Shown here one piece after another: positions 38,006 to 47,236 of a DNA stretch of 64,000 nucleotides. The stretch is from CAYVQF01 sp964454015 (GTDB lineage: Bacteria > Myxococcota_A > Bradymonadia > UBA4248): NCBI GenBank assembly GCA_964454015.1, contig CAYVQF010000019.1, forward strand, positions 1-64,000. The letters run 5' to 3'. The stretch's first letter is position 1, and every line of letters begins with the position of its first letter. The translations under genes were made by a program, and so were the position numbers. The notes beneath the pieces are model-generated. The model was not told the origin of the DNA and did not search any database. It was given only the letters and a program-made list of their open reading frames with translations.

Positions 38006-39913
38006 CTACTTCTTCGCGTCCTCGAACTCGGCGTCGATCACATCATCGCCTCCCTCGGCTGCACCCGGCGCACCACCGCCGACATCGCCACCCTGCTGGG
38101 CGGCGTCGCGCTTGGCCGCCTCGGCATACATGGCCTCGGCAATCTTGTGTGAAGCCTTCAGCAATACATCTTTGGCGCTCTGAATCGCCGCCAGGTCTTC
38201 CTGATCCTTGACCTTCTTCGCCTCGGCAATGGCCGCCTTCAGGCCCACCATGTCAGCTTCGCCAAGCTTGTCACCATAGTCGCTGATGCTCTTCTCCGCG
38301 CTATAAACCAAGGAATCCAGCTCGTTTCGCGCATCGGCCAACTCCCGCCGCCGCTTGTCCTCGGCTTCGTTCTCCTTGGCCTCGCGCACCATCCGCTCGA
38401 TGTCCTTCTCGTTCAAGCCACTGGACACCTCGATGGTGATCCGCTGCTCCTTGCCCGTCGCCTTGTCCTTGGCCGAGACGTTCACGATGCCATTGGCGTC
38501 AATGTCAAAGCTCACCTCCACCTGCGGCACACCACGCGGCGCTGACGGAATGCCCTCCAAGTTGAACTTGGCTAGCGTGCGATTGTTCGACGCCATCTCG
38601 CGCTCACCTTGAAGAACGTGCACCGTCACCTTCGTCTGGTTGTCGTCAGCCGTCGTGAAAATTTCGCTCTTGCGCGTGGGGATCGTCGTGTTGCGCGGAA
38701 TGAGCACCGTGTTCACCCCACCCAGGGTCTCAATCCCCAGGGACAAAGGTGTCACGTCCAACAACAGGATGTCTTTGACATCTCCCGAAAGCACCCCACC
38801 CTGGATGGCGGCGCCAAGGGCAACCACTTCGTCTGGGTTGACACTGTGATTGGCCCTCTTGCCAAAAAACGCCTCGACCTTCGACTGCACCATGGGTATG
38901 CGAGTCGAACCACCGACCAGAATGACCTCGTCGATATCGCTCGACTTCTTGTTGGCATCTCGCAACGCTTTCCGGCAAGGCTCGATGGTCTTCTCGATGA
39001 TATCCTCGATCATCGCCTCCAGCTTGGCCCGCGATAGGCGCACATTCAAGTGCTTGGGACCACTCGCATCGGCTGTCAAAAAGGGCAGATTGATCTCCGT
39101 TTCGGGGATCGTCGACAACTCGATCTTCGCTTTCTCTGCCGCGTCCTTCAAACGCTGCAGTACCAGCTTGTCCTTGCTCAGATCAACGCCTGTGTCCTGG
39201 CGAAAAGTCTGAATCAGCCAGTCGATGAGACGCTCATCGATATTGTCACCACCCAAGTGGGTGTCACCATTGGTGGCAATGACCTCGACCACATTGTCAC
39301 CCACCTCCAGGATGGAGATATCGAAGGTTCCACCGCCAAAGTCGAAAACCGCGATGGTCTCGTCTTTCTTCTTGTCCAAACCATAAGCCAACGCCGCCGC
39401 CGTGGGCTCATTGATGATCCGTCGCACATTCAAACCGGCAATGCGACCCGCGTCTTTCGTCGCCTGCCGCTGGGAATCGTTGAAATAGGCAGGCACGGTA
39501 ATCACCGCTTCCGTCACCGTCTCGCCCAAGTACTTCTCTGCCGAGCGTTTGAGCTTCTGCAAAACCTTCGCACTGATCTCCGGAGGAGAATAGTGGGTCC
39601 CACGTACGTCGATAGACGCCAACCCGTTGGCACCATTGACCACCTTATATGGCATCCGGCGCGCCTCTTCAGCGCGCTCGTCAAGGCGCATGCCAATCAA
39701 CCGCTTGACGCTGTAGACCGTGTTCTCCGGGTTCGTAATGGCTTGCCGCCGGGCAATCTGGCCAACCAGCACGTCGCCCTTCTCATCAAAGGCCACCACC
39801 GAAGGCGTGGTCCGTCCGCCCTCCTCATTGGTGATGATTTTCGGCTCTGCGCCTTCCATGACGGCCACGACAGAGTTGGTCGTCCCCAAGTCAATCCCAA
39901 TAATCTTGCCCAT
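38006..39913 (-). CDS. dnaK: chaperone protein DnaK (Hsp70)
   Basis: This 635-residue ATP-dependent chaperone has the complete Hsp70 architecture: nucleotide-binding domain starting MGKIIGIDLGTTNS, the phosphate-2 loop FDFGGGTFD, the adenosine motif VGGSTRIPMV, the linker-proximal VTPLSLGIE, a substrate-binding beta domain, a helical lid, and the typical C-terminal DDVIDAEFED tail. The start at 39913 is preceded by TGGAGGCG at 5 bases; an in-frame extension to 40000 is rejected. dnaJ and grpE are not adjacent. The leader contains an imperfect hairpin (39940-39963), and no CIRCE element is seen. Confidence 0.97.
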   Translation of the reverse strand: MGKIIGIDLGTTNSVVAVMEGAEPKIITNEEGGRTTPSVVAFDEKGDVLVGQIARRQAITNPENTVYSVKRLIGMRLDERAEEARRMPYKVVNGANGLASIDVRGTHYSPPEISAKVLQKLKRSAEKYLGETVTEAVITVPAYFNDSQRQATKDAGRIAGLNVRRIINEPTAAALAYGLDKKKDETIAVFDFGGGTFDISILEVGDNVVEVIATNGDTHLGGDNIDERLIDWLIQTFRQDTGVDLSKDKLVLQRLKDAAEKAKIELSTIPETEINLPFLTADASGPKHLNVRLSRAKLEAMIEDIIEKTIEPCRKALRDANKKSSDIDEVILVGGSTRIPMVQSKVEAFFGKRANHSVNPDEVVALGAAIQGGVLSGDVKDILLLDVTPLSLGIETLGGVNTVLIPRNTTIPTRKSEIFTTADDNQTKVTVHVLQGEREMASNNRTLAKFNLEGIPSAPRGVPQVEVSFDIDANGIVNVSAKDKATGKEQRITIEVSSGLNEKDIERMVREAKENEAEDKRRRELADARNELDSLVYSAEKSISDYGDKLGEADMVGLKAAIAEAKKVKDQEDLAAIQSAKDVLLKASHKIAEAMYAEAAKRDAAQQGGDVGGGAPGAAEGGDDVIDAEFEDAKK

Positions 39914-39939
39914 GTTTCGCCTCCAGATATTTGAAAACA

Positions 39940-39963
39940 CGAAGCCACGCTCGCCGTGCTTCG
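39940..39963 (-). promoter_or_regulatory. imperfect hairpin in the dnaK leader
   Basis: CGAAGCCACG and CGTGCTTCG pair with a single bulged base around a five-base loop, 27 bases before the dnaK start. The sequence does not match CIRCE. It could affect transcript stability or act as a thermosensor, but that is speculative. Confidence 0.35.
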
Positions 39964-39999
39964 CGAAATGCATGGTCTGCTCTTGCCCAACCAGGGCCA

Positions 40000-40027
40000 A
40001 CGCTAATCACGACCCCGCCGCCGTCAA
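40000..40027 (-). promoter_or_regulatory. weak sigma70-like promoter for dnaK
   Basis: Reading leftward, TTGACG (40027-40022) overlaps the stop codon of the upstream gene, and TAGCGT (40005-40000) lies 16 bp further on. It is the best match in the 110-bp leader, though the -10 is poor. Confidence 0.3.
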
Positions 40028-40365
40028 GCCGCCTCTTGCCCCACCTTCTGGCTTTCTCGCGCCGACGTCGCAGATTCACTGCTCTTAGACGTCCCCCCGT
40101 CGGCGCTCCTCGGAGCGCCAACCTCCCGCGACCCATCGGTCGAAGATGGGCCCGAGGCCACCGGAGCAGCGCCTTGATGCCCCTTGACCCCATAGTCCGA
40201 GACGTACCACCCACCTCCCCGCAGGTGGAAGGAAGACAGCGATACCTTGCGCTGCAAAGCCATGGCACCGCAACACCCACACGCCGGCGCCGGCTCATGG
40301 CGCTGACGGTGGAAATGGTCCATCTCGTGACCACACTTCATGCAATGATACTCGTAAACTGGCAT
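40024..40365 (-). CDS. FmdB-family zinc-ribbon protein
   Basis: This 113-residue protein starts MPVYEYHCMKCG at ATG 40365, preceded by GGGAGGG at 5 bases. The N-terminal ~45 residues form the FmdB zinc ribbon with CMKC and CGCC pairs, followed by the typical RKVSLSSFHLRGGGWYVSDY segment of the family. The remainder is a Ser/Gly-rich disordered tail. The family was named for an amidase regulator in Methylophilus, but its biochemical role is not established. It lies 110 bp upstream of dnaK on the same strand. Confidence 0.85.
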   Translation of the reverse strand: MPVYEYHCMKCGHEMDHFHRQRHEPAPACGCCGAMALQRKVSLSSFHLRGGGWYVSDYGVKGHQGAAPVASGPSSTDGSREVGAPRSADGGTSKSSESATSARESQKVGQEAA

Positions 40366-40399
40366 TACGCCCTCCCACCAAGGGTCAATCGCGGCGCGC

Positions 40400-40427
40400 A
40401 AACTAGGCACGGCCCATGCCCGGTCAA
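40400..40427 (-). promoter_or_regulatory. sigma70-like promoter for the FmdB gene
   Basis: Reading leftward, TTGACC (40427-40422) and TAGTTT (40405-40400) are spaced by 16 bp. A start near 40393 leaves a leader of about 28 bases containing the ribosome binding site. Confidence 0.45.
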
Positions 40428-40511
40428 ACGTTTTTTTCGCCTATCCTTGTAGGCTCTTAGCGCTCTCCCTGGCAGAACGGCGACTCGCCCGCCGATCCCG
40501 CCGGGTGCTCA

Positions 40512-41966
40512 TCAGCGTTGGCTGGCCCAGGTCACCAGATCAACGACTTGCGCCTTGAGCCCAGAGATCACCATCTTGCGCTTCTGAATCTGCACCCGCA
40601 GATGGTGCTGTAGCTCGGCGTTCTCCCGCGTCAGCTCTTGCATGCTACGGCCAAGCTCTTCCACGCTGCGCTGAGTCGCTTTGTAGCGCTCACAGTCCAG
40701 ACGTAAAGACTGACACACTTCTTGGCTCTCTTCGAGCTGAAATGCCAGCGCTGACCGCTCCCCTTCAACGTCGACCAGGGATTTCTCCAAGGCATGCAAG
40801 GTAAGCTGCAAGCGCTCCTTCTCTTCCTGCAGTGAATCTAGTACCTGCGCATCGGCACCGGCCTTGTCCAGGTCGCGTTCAAGCCACTCTCGCTCTTCCG
40901 TAAGTTGGTGATTGACCGCTTCCAAGTCAGCCGCTCTCCGCTGCTGGCTCTCGAGGGCCTGCAGCGCTACGCTCGCCTCTTCTTGCACCCGCACCACCTG
41001 GGCCTCCGCGGCCAGCAGTTGTGCTCGCAACGTCGTCATCGCTGCATGGTGCTCCTCCCGTGCGCTCTGTAGCGCCACCAGCAGCGCATCGCGCTCTCCC
41101 GTGAGGGCACGCAGCCCCAGGGCATGCTCGCGGTTGACCACACCTGCAGCCTCGAGCTCGCGCTCCAAGGTGGCCTTATTCGCCTGCGCCTGCGCGAGCG
41201 TCGCCCCCAGTGACGCCACTTCTCGACGCAACCTCTCCTCAGCCTCGCGCAAACGTTCGACATCCTGCCTCAGCGCATCGCGCTCTCCCTCTAACTGCGC
41301 GATCCTGCTCCCAGCCTCTCCCATCCAGGTCGCGCGGGCGCCATCACCCACGCGCTGCTCCAAGGCCTCGCGCGCCTCGATCAATCCGTCCCGCTCCACG
41401 ACCAAAGCATTGAGGGCCGCTCGAAACTCGGAGGCGTCTGAGGCCAAGCGATGCAGCTCCACCTCCATGGCCGCTATACGCGCATCGCGCTCCTCAACCG
41501 CTCTTTGCCACTTCTGAACCTCTGCGTCCTTTGCCGCCAGCGCAAAATCCTGTTCGGATGCATCGCCATGCTCTTCTTCCCTAGAGACATGCATGACCGG
41601 TGCCCGCATAGGCTCGACTGGCGCTGCCGTAATCAGCGCTTCCGCAGGCGACAACTCGGCGACGACAGCAGGTGACGCCGCACCATTCTTGCCATCCCGC
41701 ACCGCACCCACCTCACCACGAAGCTTGGCCTCTAGCTTAATCCGAGCACCTGCGACGGTGTAGCGCTGCTCATAGAGAAGCTCCTTGATCTTCAACAGCA
41801 TCTCCACATCGCGCTTGCGATAGAGCCGATGCTGCGAGCGACTCTTCTGCGGCCTGATAAAGCGAAATTCGCTCTCCCAATACCGAAGAATATAGGGCTT
41901 GACCCCTACCAGCTTCGCTACTTCACCAATCTTGAAGTACGACTTGTCAGGGATGACGACAGACAA
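40512..41966 (-). CDS. MerR-type DNA-binding protein with long coiled coil
   Basis: Residues about 8-75 form a MerR-like winged helix (YFKIGEVAKLVGVKPYILRYWE, then RSQHRLYRKRDVEMLLKIKELL). About 85-130 is a linker, and from about 130 to the C-terminus is almost continuous heptad-rich coiled coil dominated by Glu, Arg, Ala and Leu. In many deltaproteobacteria a short MerR protein (about 120-200 residues) lies next to ihfA; this 484-residue version has gained a very long tail. TTG 41966, five bases after GGGAGG, is the preferred start; GTG 41972 overlaps that site. A role as a DNA-bound dimer with structural function is plausible but unproven. Confidence 0.75.
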   Translation of the reverse strand: MSVVIPDKSYFKIGEVAKLVGVKPYILRYWESEFRFIRPQKSRSQHRLYRKRDVEMLLKIKELLYEQRYTVAGARIKLEAKLRGEVGAVRDGKNGAASPAVVAELSPAEALITAAPVEPMRAPVMHVSREEEHGDASEQDFALAAKDAEVQKWQRAVEERDARIAAMEVELHRLASDASEFRAALNALVVERDGLIEAREALEQRVGDGARATWMGEAGSRIAQLEGERDALRQDVERLREAEERLRREVASLGATLAQAQANKATLERELEAAGVVNREHALGLRALTGERDALLVALQSAREEHHAAMTTLRAQLLAAEAQVVRVQEEASVALQALESQQRRAADLEAVNHQLTEEREWLERDLDKAGADAQVLDSLQEEKERLQLTLHALEKSLVDVEGERSALAFQLEESQEVCQSLRLDCERYKATQRSVEELGRSMQELTRENAELQHHLRVQIQKRKMVISGLKAQVVDLVTWASQR

Positions 41967-42053
41967 AAGCACCTCCCAAGGCCACGGTGCTACGACGCTT
42001 ACGCCCGCTCGAACCAGCCAAAACCAACCACACGACTCTGCTGGGGTTCGCCA

Positions 42054-42335
42054 CTAACGCTGATTCAACTCTGCCTTCAACACTTGACTCGGCTTGAAGG
42101 TCAACACCCGCCGTGCAGATATGGTGATCTCATCCCCCGTCTGAGGGTTGCGACCCGTTCTTGCGTTCTTGGCACGCACGATGAAATTTCCAAAACCACT
42201 GATCTTCAGCTTCTCACCCGTTGCCAGGGTGTCCTTCATGGTCTCGAACACCGCCTCGACGATCTCAGCGGCCTCACGTTTAGAAAAGCCACCCGTTTTG
42301 TGGTACACGAGATCCACAATGTCGGCCTTGGTCAT
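42054..42335 (-). CDS. ihfA: integration host factor alpha subunit
   Basis: This 93-residue DNA-bending protein of the HU/IHF family carries the signature ISGFGNFIVRAKNARTGRNP, with the intercalating proline in GRNPQTG, and the helical N-terminus MTKADIVDLVYHKTGGF. The sequence style and the position beside pheT and the MerR gene fit IhfA rather than HU. AGGAGAG lies 5 bases before ATG 42335. The gap of 258 bp to pheT is long, so ihfA may have its own promoter in addition to read-through. A TTGATT/TTAAAA pair with 16-bp spacing occurs in that gap but is weak. Confidence 0.92.
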   Translation of the reverse strand: MTKADIVDLVYHKTGGFSKREAAEIVEAVFETMKDTLATGEKLKISGFGNFIVRAKNARTGRNPQTGDEITISARRVLTFKPSQVLKAELNQR

Positions 42336-42593
42336 GGTCTCTCTCCTGCGCTGTGCTCAACGAGGCTCGTTTCTGCAAAAGGAAGCGCCCATCGCGCGCC
42401 TACGCCTCCGTGACTCCTCGACTCCTTCCATGAACGCGCTGCGACTCGGCCTACTCGACTCTTCGCTCGTCAGCATGACCTCGGTCGCCTCTCGCTCCCT
42501 CTGGAAACCCCCTTTTAACGCGTTCAGCCCTGCGAATCAACCGCTGGAAAATTCACATCGCCCCCCTGAGCGCCACCAATGCCCCCCACGCCA

Positions 42594-45134
42594 TCAACGC
42601 CGCCGCCCGCCTAGCACCTTGACCAGCTCCTCGACCAATGTCTCGTGCACTTGGTTGACCTCTTCATCGGTCAAGGTCCGCCCTTCTCCTGTGCCAGAGA
42701 GCGGGTCCCGATAGCAAAAGCTCATGGCCAAACTCTGCTCATCCTCTGCCACATGCTCACCACGGTAAACGTCGAAAAGCGCCCAAGAAACCAACTCCGC
42801 AGGGCGCTTCGCCTCCACCACCTCGCGCAACCGCGCGTAGGGCACATCCGACCGCAACACCAGCGCCAGGTCGCGACTCGAATGGGGAAAGCGCGGCAAT
42901 GGCGCACAACGAGGCAACACCACCTCACGTGCCATCAACCATGCCAAATCGAGGTCCGCAACGAAGACCCCGTCGCCCACCTTATAGTGCTCACTGACCC
43001 CGGGGTGTAGCTCACCCAAGCTCCCCACACACACCTCATCCACATACACCCCCACCCGCACACCGGGATGTAGGGCCAACGCCGAACCCGGTGTCGGCTC
43101 TGGCAGCGCATCCCAACGCAGAGGCCAACCCATCACCTGGCCAAGTCCTTCCACAACCCCCTTGAGATCATAAACGTCCAGGCTGCGCCCCGACGCACCC
43201 CAGTGTGCCGGACCATCTCCCCACAACAACACCGCCATGCGCTCTGATTCTCTCACATCCCGGCCGCCATCACCCTCCGCAGCGAACACCGTCCCCAGCT
43301 CGAAGAGCATCACCCGCCGAGCCTGACGTGACTGGTTGCGCAACAACGCGCGCAACAGACCAGGCAACAAAGACACCCGCAACACACTCTGCTCGTGCGC
43401 CAGGGGATTCGCCAAACGCAAACCCGGACCATTCCCAACCTCCGGCGCATAGCCTAGGGCTTCGCCGTCGCTCGGATCGATGAACGCGTAATGCACACAC
43501 TCAAAAAAACCGCGGTCCACCATCAGCGCCCGCAGGCGGTGCCAACGCGCCATGTGCGCGTGGCTCACCAGCGTCGCTTCGACCGCCGGCCTCCCTGGCA
43601 ACGTCGTCTCACGCCGGCGCGCTGGCGCAGCCAACATGCAAGCAGGCATGGTCGCCTCGATGCGCTCCAAACCATGGCTTCGTGCCACCTCCTCGATAAG
43701 GTCGATCTCCCGCTCCAGATCGTAGCGATAGGTCGGCACCTGCACCCGAAGCAACCCTTCTCTTTCCACCTCGACGACCAAACCGAGCCCACCCAGATAG
43801 TCCGCAACCTCGCCAGCGCTCAGCGAGGTCCCCAGCATCGCGTTGCACCGCGCCAACCGCAACGGCAAAACCACCGCCGGCACTTGCCCGGGGTAGCTAT
43901 CCGTCCAACCGCTCACCCGCAACGGGCGCGTCGGCTGACACGCTTGGATCAAAGCCACCGTGCGACTCGCCGCGCGGCGCAAAGCGCCGACATCCACTCC
44001 GCGTTCGAAGCGATGGGAGGACTCCGAGTGCAGACCCAAACGTTTGGCAGTGCGCCGCACGAAGCGCGGAGAAAAACAAGCCACTTCAAGCAAAATGGCT
44101 CGCGTCGCCGAGCTCACCTCCGTCGCCGCTCCCCCCATCACCCCAGCAATCGCCACCGGCCCAGAGACATCGGCGATCACCAGATCCTCCGCATCCAGCG
44201 CGTACGTCGCATGGTCGATGGCCACCAGAGACTCTCCGACCTGCGCGCGTCGCACCATCACCTGTCGCGACCTTAGCTTGTCCAAATCGAAAGCGTGCTG
44301 GGGCTGACCAAGCTCGAAGAGCACCAGGTTGGTCACGTCCACCACATTGTTCACCGACCGACCGCCGCCCGCCTCGACGGCGCGCCGCAGCCAACCCGGT
44401 GAAGGACCCACTACCACGTCTTCCAAACACAAGGCGATGTAGCGCGGGCAACCCTCGCTGCATGCCACTTCCACCAGTGGGGGTGTCTCCGCCCCCAAAA
44501 CCGAGGTGTCCCATGTCTCGCCTGCGACCGCCCCCATCCCCTGCAGTGGCCGCTGCAGCGCTGCGGCCAACTCGCGTGCCACGCCGAGATGGCTCAGCGC
44601 ATCACCGCGATTGGGCGTCAGCGAAAGATCCAAGTGCGCCAAATGAAAACCTGGCACGTGCTCCGCACCCGGTCCCGCCAACACCTCTGCCAGTGTTGTC
44701 CCGGCGCGCCAGCTCGCCTCGAGGCACAGAAGACCCGAGCTGTCTTGGCCAAGCCCAAGCTCAGACTCGCTGCACAACATGCCCGACGACGCCACCCCGC
44801 GGATGGCCACCTGCCGCACCTCTTGCCCCGACGGCAGCACTGCCCCCGGGCCGGCGTAGAGCACCGTCAGGCCCGCAGCGACATTCGGCGCGCCACATAC
44901 GACTTGAGTCAAGGCGCCCTCACCCACGTCCACTTGCACCACCCGCAGCTTCGCCGCGTCAGGGTGAGGACCCACCTCGACCACCCTCGCCACAACCACC
45001 CCGTGCTGTGGCCAACGACTCTGCTCAATGCCTTCCACCTCGACGCCACGTGAGGTCAACAAAGCCGACAAAGCCTCCAAGCTCTGCCCAGAAAGGTCTA
45101 CGAAGCGAGCAAGCCAATCCCAACTCACCAACAT
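42594..45134 (-). CDS. pheT: phenylalanyl-tRNA synthetase beta subunit
   Basis: This 846-residue subunit of the alpha2-beta2 synthetase charges tRNA-Phe. Its order of domains is standard: N-terminal B1 region (MLVSWDWLARFVDL), an EMAP-like tRNA-binding fold (residues about 40-150), the B3/B4 editing region, B5, the inactive catalytic-like core, and the C-terminal ferredoxin-fold anticodon-binding domain beginning FPHSSRDLALVL. The length is within the normal range. ATG 45134 has AGGAGAG at 5 bases and lies 30 bp after pheS. Confidence 0.96.
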   Translation of the reverse strand: MLVSWDWLARFVDLSGQSLEALSALLTSRGVEVEGIEQSRWPQHGVVVARVVEVGPHPDAAKLRVVQVDVGEGALTQVVCGAPNVAAGLTVLYAGPGAVLPSGQEVRQVAIRGVASSGMLCSESELGLGQDSSGLLCLEASWRAGTTLAEVLAGPGAEHVPGFHLAHLDLSLTPNRGDALSHLGVARELAAALQRPLQGMGAVAGETWDTSVLGAETPPLVEVACSEGCPRYIALCLEDVVVGPSPGWLRRAVEAGGGRSVNNVVDVTNLVLFELGQPQHAFDLDKLRSRQVMVRRAQVGESLVAIDHATYALDAEDLVIADVSGPVAIAGVMGGAATEVSSATRAILLEVACFSPRFVRRTAKRLGLHSESSHRFERGVDVGALRRAASRTVALIQACQPTRPLRVSGWTDSYPGQVPAVVLPLRLARCNAMLGTSLSAGEVADYLGGLGLVVEVEREGLLRVQVPTYRYDLEREIDLIEEVARSHGLERIEATMPACMLAAPARRRETTLPGRPAVEATLVSHAHMARWHRLRALMVDRGFFECVHYAFIDPSDGEALGYAPEVGNGPGLRLANPLAHEQSVLRVSLLPGLLRALLRNQSRQARRVMLFELGTVFAAEGDGGRDVRESERMAVLLWGDGPAHWGASGRSLDVYDLKGVVEGLGQVMGWPLRWDALPEPTPGSALALHPGVRVGVYVDEVCVGSLGELHPGVSEHYKVGDGVFVADLDLAWLMAREVVLPRCAPLPRFPHSSRDLALVLRSDVPYARLREVVEAKRPAELVSWALFDVYRGEHVAEDEQSLAMSFCYRDPLSGTGEGRTLTDEEVNQVHETLVEELVKVLGGRRR

Positions 45135-45164
45135 GCGTCTCTCCTGCGGCGTGCGCGCCGACCG

Positions 45165-46199
45165 CTACGCGAACTGCGACAAAAAGCGCTGGTCGCTCTC
45201 GTAGAAAAGCCGAATATCACTGACCCCATAGAGCAACATCGCCACCCGCTCGACGCCCACCCCAAAGGCCCATCCGCCCCACTCTTCTGGATCCAGACCC
45301 ACCTCGGCCAAGACATTCGGATCCACCATCCCCGCGCCACAGATCTCGAGCCACCCAGTCTGCTTGCAAATCCTACAGCCCGCACGCTTGCAGAAAATGC
45401 AGCCAATATCCACTTCGACGCTCGGCTCCGTAAATGGAAAAAAGCTCGGCCTTAAACGGATCCCGATGTCGTCGCCAAAAAACTCCGCCACGAAGTGCCC
45501 CAAGATCCCTTTCAGGTGACCCAGGTGCAGGTGACGATCGATGTGCAATCCCTCGACTTGAAAAAACATCGGACTATGCGTTATGTCGTCGTCGCGCCTA
45601 AACACCGCCCCAGGCGCAATGATCCTAATCGGCGGCGCATAAGCCAGCATCGTCCGGATCTGCACCGGGCTGGTGTGGGTGCGCAACACCCGACCGTTCT
45701 CCAACATCAAGGTGTCCTGCATGTCCCGCGCCGGGTGGTCCACAGGAAAATTCAGCGCCTCGAAATTGAAATAGTCCAACTCTGCCAGCGGACCATGCGC
45801 CAGGTCGAAGCCCATGCGGATGAAAACGTCTTCAATGCGACGCTGCACCCGCCGCAACGGATGCTCCGCACCGACCCACTGCCCGCGTCCTGGCAGCGTC
45901 AAATCTAGCCGACGCCCCGCCAGATCCCGTGCCCGCCGCGCGCCTTCGTCGGCCTCTTCCTTCGCCGTGAACGCCGACTCCAGACGAGCCTTGACCTGGT
46001 TGACCTCAGCGCCAAAACCAGGCCGCTCTGCCGCATCCAGCTCACGCATCGCCCGCAACAGCGCCGCTAGATCGCCTTTCTTGCCCAAAATATCCCGACG
46101 CAACGCCTGCAGCGCCGACGCATCGCTACATTTCTGCAAAGCAACGAGCGCGGCCGCCTCGACCGCCGCCAGCCGCTCGAGCATGGCCGATAATTCCAT
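45165..46199 (-). CDS. pheS: phenylalanyl-tRNA synthetase alpha subunit
   Basis: The 344-residue catalytic subunit begins with a helical coiled-coil arm (residues 1-85) that contacts tRNA, followed by the class II catalytic core: motif 2 FRRDDDITHSPMFFQVEGL, the HTSPVQIRTM substrate loop, and motif 3 near the C-terminus (GVGVERVAMLLYGVSDIRLF). A CIFCKRAGCRICK cysteine cluster seen in many bacterial PheS is present. GAGAGGCG precedes ATG 46199. It lies 97 bp after rplT in the conserved rpmI-rplT-pheS-pheT order. Confidence 0.96.
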   Translation of the reverse strand: MELSAMLERLAAVEAAALVALQKCSDASALQALRRDILGKKGDLAALLRAMRELDAAERPGFGAEVNQVKARLESAFTAKEEADEGARRARDLAGRRLDLTLPGRGQWVGAEHPLRRVQRRIEDVFIRMGFDLAHGPLAELDYFNFEALNFPVDHPARDMQDTLMLENGRVLRTHTSPVQIRTMLAYAPPIRIIAPGAVFRRDDDITHSPMFFQVEGLHIDRHLHLGHLKGILGHFVAEFFGDDIGIRLRPSFFPFTEPSVEVDIGCIFCKRAGCRICKQTGWLEICGAGMVDPNVLAEVGLDPEEWGGWAFGVGVERVAMLLYGVSDIRLFYESDQRFLSQFA

Positions 46200-46296
46200 C
46201 GCCTCTCTTCCAAGCTAGGACGGCGCTGCCCACGCAAGCTTCGCCGCTCGTGATGCATTCGCCTTGCAAAGGCATATGGTCGCGCCTCGCGTGCGC

Positions 46297-46641
46297 TTAG
46301 GCTTTCACCATCGCCACGATCTTGGCAAAGCCGTCTGGATCGTGAACCGCGATATCAGCCAACACCTTGCGATCCAACACCACCCCGTGCTTGTTCAAAG
46401 CGCTGATGAAGCCGCTGTAATTCAAACCCAAGGCCCGCGTCGCCGCATTGATGCGAGCGATCCAAAGCGCCCGAAACGTGCGCTTGCGCACCCGGCGGTC
46501 GCGATAGGCGTACACCAGGGACTTGATCACCGCCTCTTTGGCCTGACGAAAACGCTGCCGACCACCGCGAAAACCCTTGGCCAACTTCAACCAGCGGTTG
46601 TGACGCCGACGCAGCTTGAACCCTCTCCGTACTCTTGGCAT
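46297..46641 (-). CDS. rplT: 50S ribosomal protein L20
   Basis: This is a 114-residue, highly basic ribosomal protein that binds 23S rRNA early in large-subunit assembly. The start MPRVRRGFKLRRRHNRWLK at 46641, with GGAGTGG about 5 bases upstream, is chosen over an in-frame extension to 46689. The C-terminal domain ending in ALNKHGVVLDRKVLADIAV is intact. In other bacteria L20 represses the rpmI-rplT genes by binding their mRNA; no such site was identified here. Confidence 0.97.
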   Translation of the reverse strand: MPRVRRGFKLRRRHNRWLKLAKGFRGGRQRFRQAKEAVIKSLVYAYRDRRVRKRTFRALWIARINAATRALGLNYSGFISALNKHGVVLDRKVLADIAVHDPDGFAKIVAMVKA

Positions 46642-46741
46642 AACCACTCCAGCCACATCCGTGGCGGCAACACGAACTACGGGGGGCACTCACGGCCACT
46701 TCCTAACCCGAGCCCGCTCTCCACTCAAAAAAACAACCCAC

Positions 46742-46939
46742 TCAGAGGTAGGGCAAACAACGCCGCAGACCCTTCACATCGACAGCAGCAACCTCCGTCC
46801 CCTTACGCAAACGGCGCTTCACCTTCGTCGACTTCTTGGTCAAAATGTGGCTGTGGTAGGCGCGACGACGCATCAGCTTCCCCGTGCCGCTAGCCTTGAA
46901 CCGCTTGGCGGCACTCCGCTTAGTCTTCATCTTTGGCAT
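46742..46939 (-). CDS. rpmI: 50S ribosomal protein L35
   Basis: This is a 65-residue basic protein starting MPKMKTKRSAAKRFKASGTG at 46939, with a GGAG-type site upstream. It contains the family's SHILTKKSTKVKRRLRKG segment. It is 100 bp ahead of rplT. Translation initiation factor IF-3 (infC), which usually precedes rpmI, is absent; tRNA-Val lies there instead. Confidence 0.96.
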   Translation of the reverse strand: MPKMKTKRSAAKRFKASGTGKLMRRRAYHSHILTKKSTKVKRRLRKGTEVAAVDVKGLRRCLPYL

Positions 46940-47067
46940 CTTCTGACTCCACTCGCTCGCAAATGGCGCACCACGCGCAAGGACCAAAAATACAGCCCCA
47001 CATCCTTTTCACAGATGCAGGGCTGCTCGCCTTGCCTGCCAGCTATTGACACGCCGGCGCACTTGAG

Positions 47068-47139
<72 letters not shown>

Positions 47140-47207
47140 CCAGAACCGCCTCTACTGAGGCAGCCCTATGACTCACCAGCGCGCTGCCGATGAGCCAAGC
47201 AGGCGTG

Positions 47208-47236
47208 TGTATAGCAACCGGCCGCACACAGGTCAA
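47208..47236 (-). promoter_or_regulatory. sigma70-like promoter for tRNA-Val
   Basis: Reading leftward, TTGACC (47236-47231) and TATACA (47213-47208) are spaced by 17 bp, the best promoter match in the window. Transcription would begin about 60 bases before the tRNA and could continue into rpmI-rplT-pheST. Confidence 0.65.

Noticed and set aside
39914..40000. N-terminal extension of DnaK
   Set aside because: Conserved DnaK begins MGKIIGIDLG, and TGGAGGCG precedes that start.
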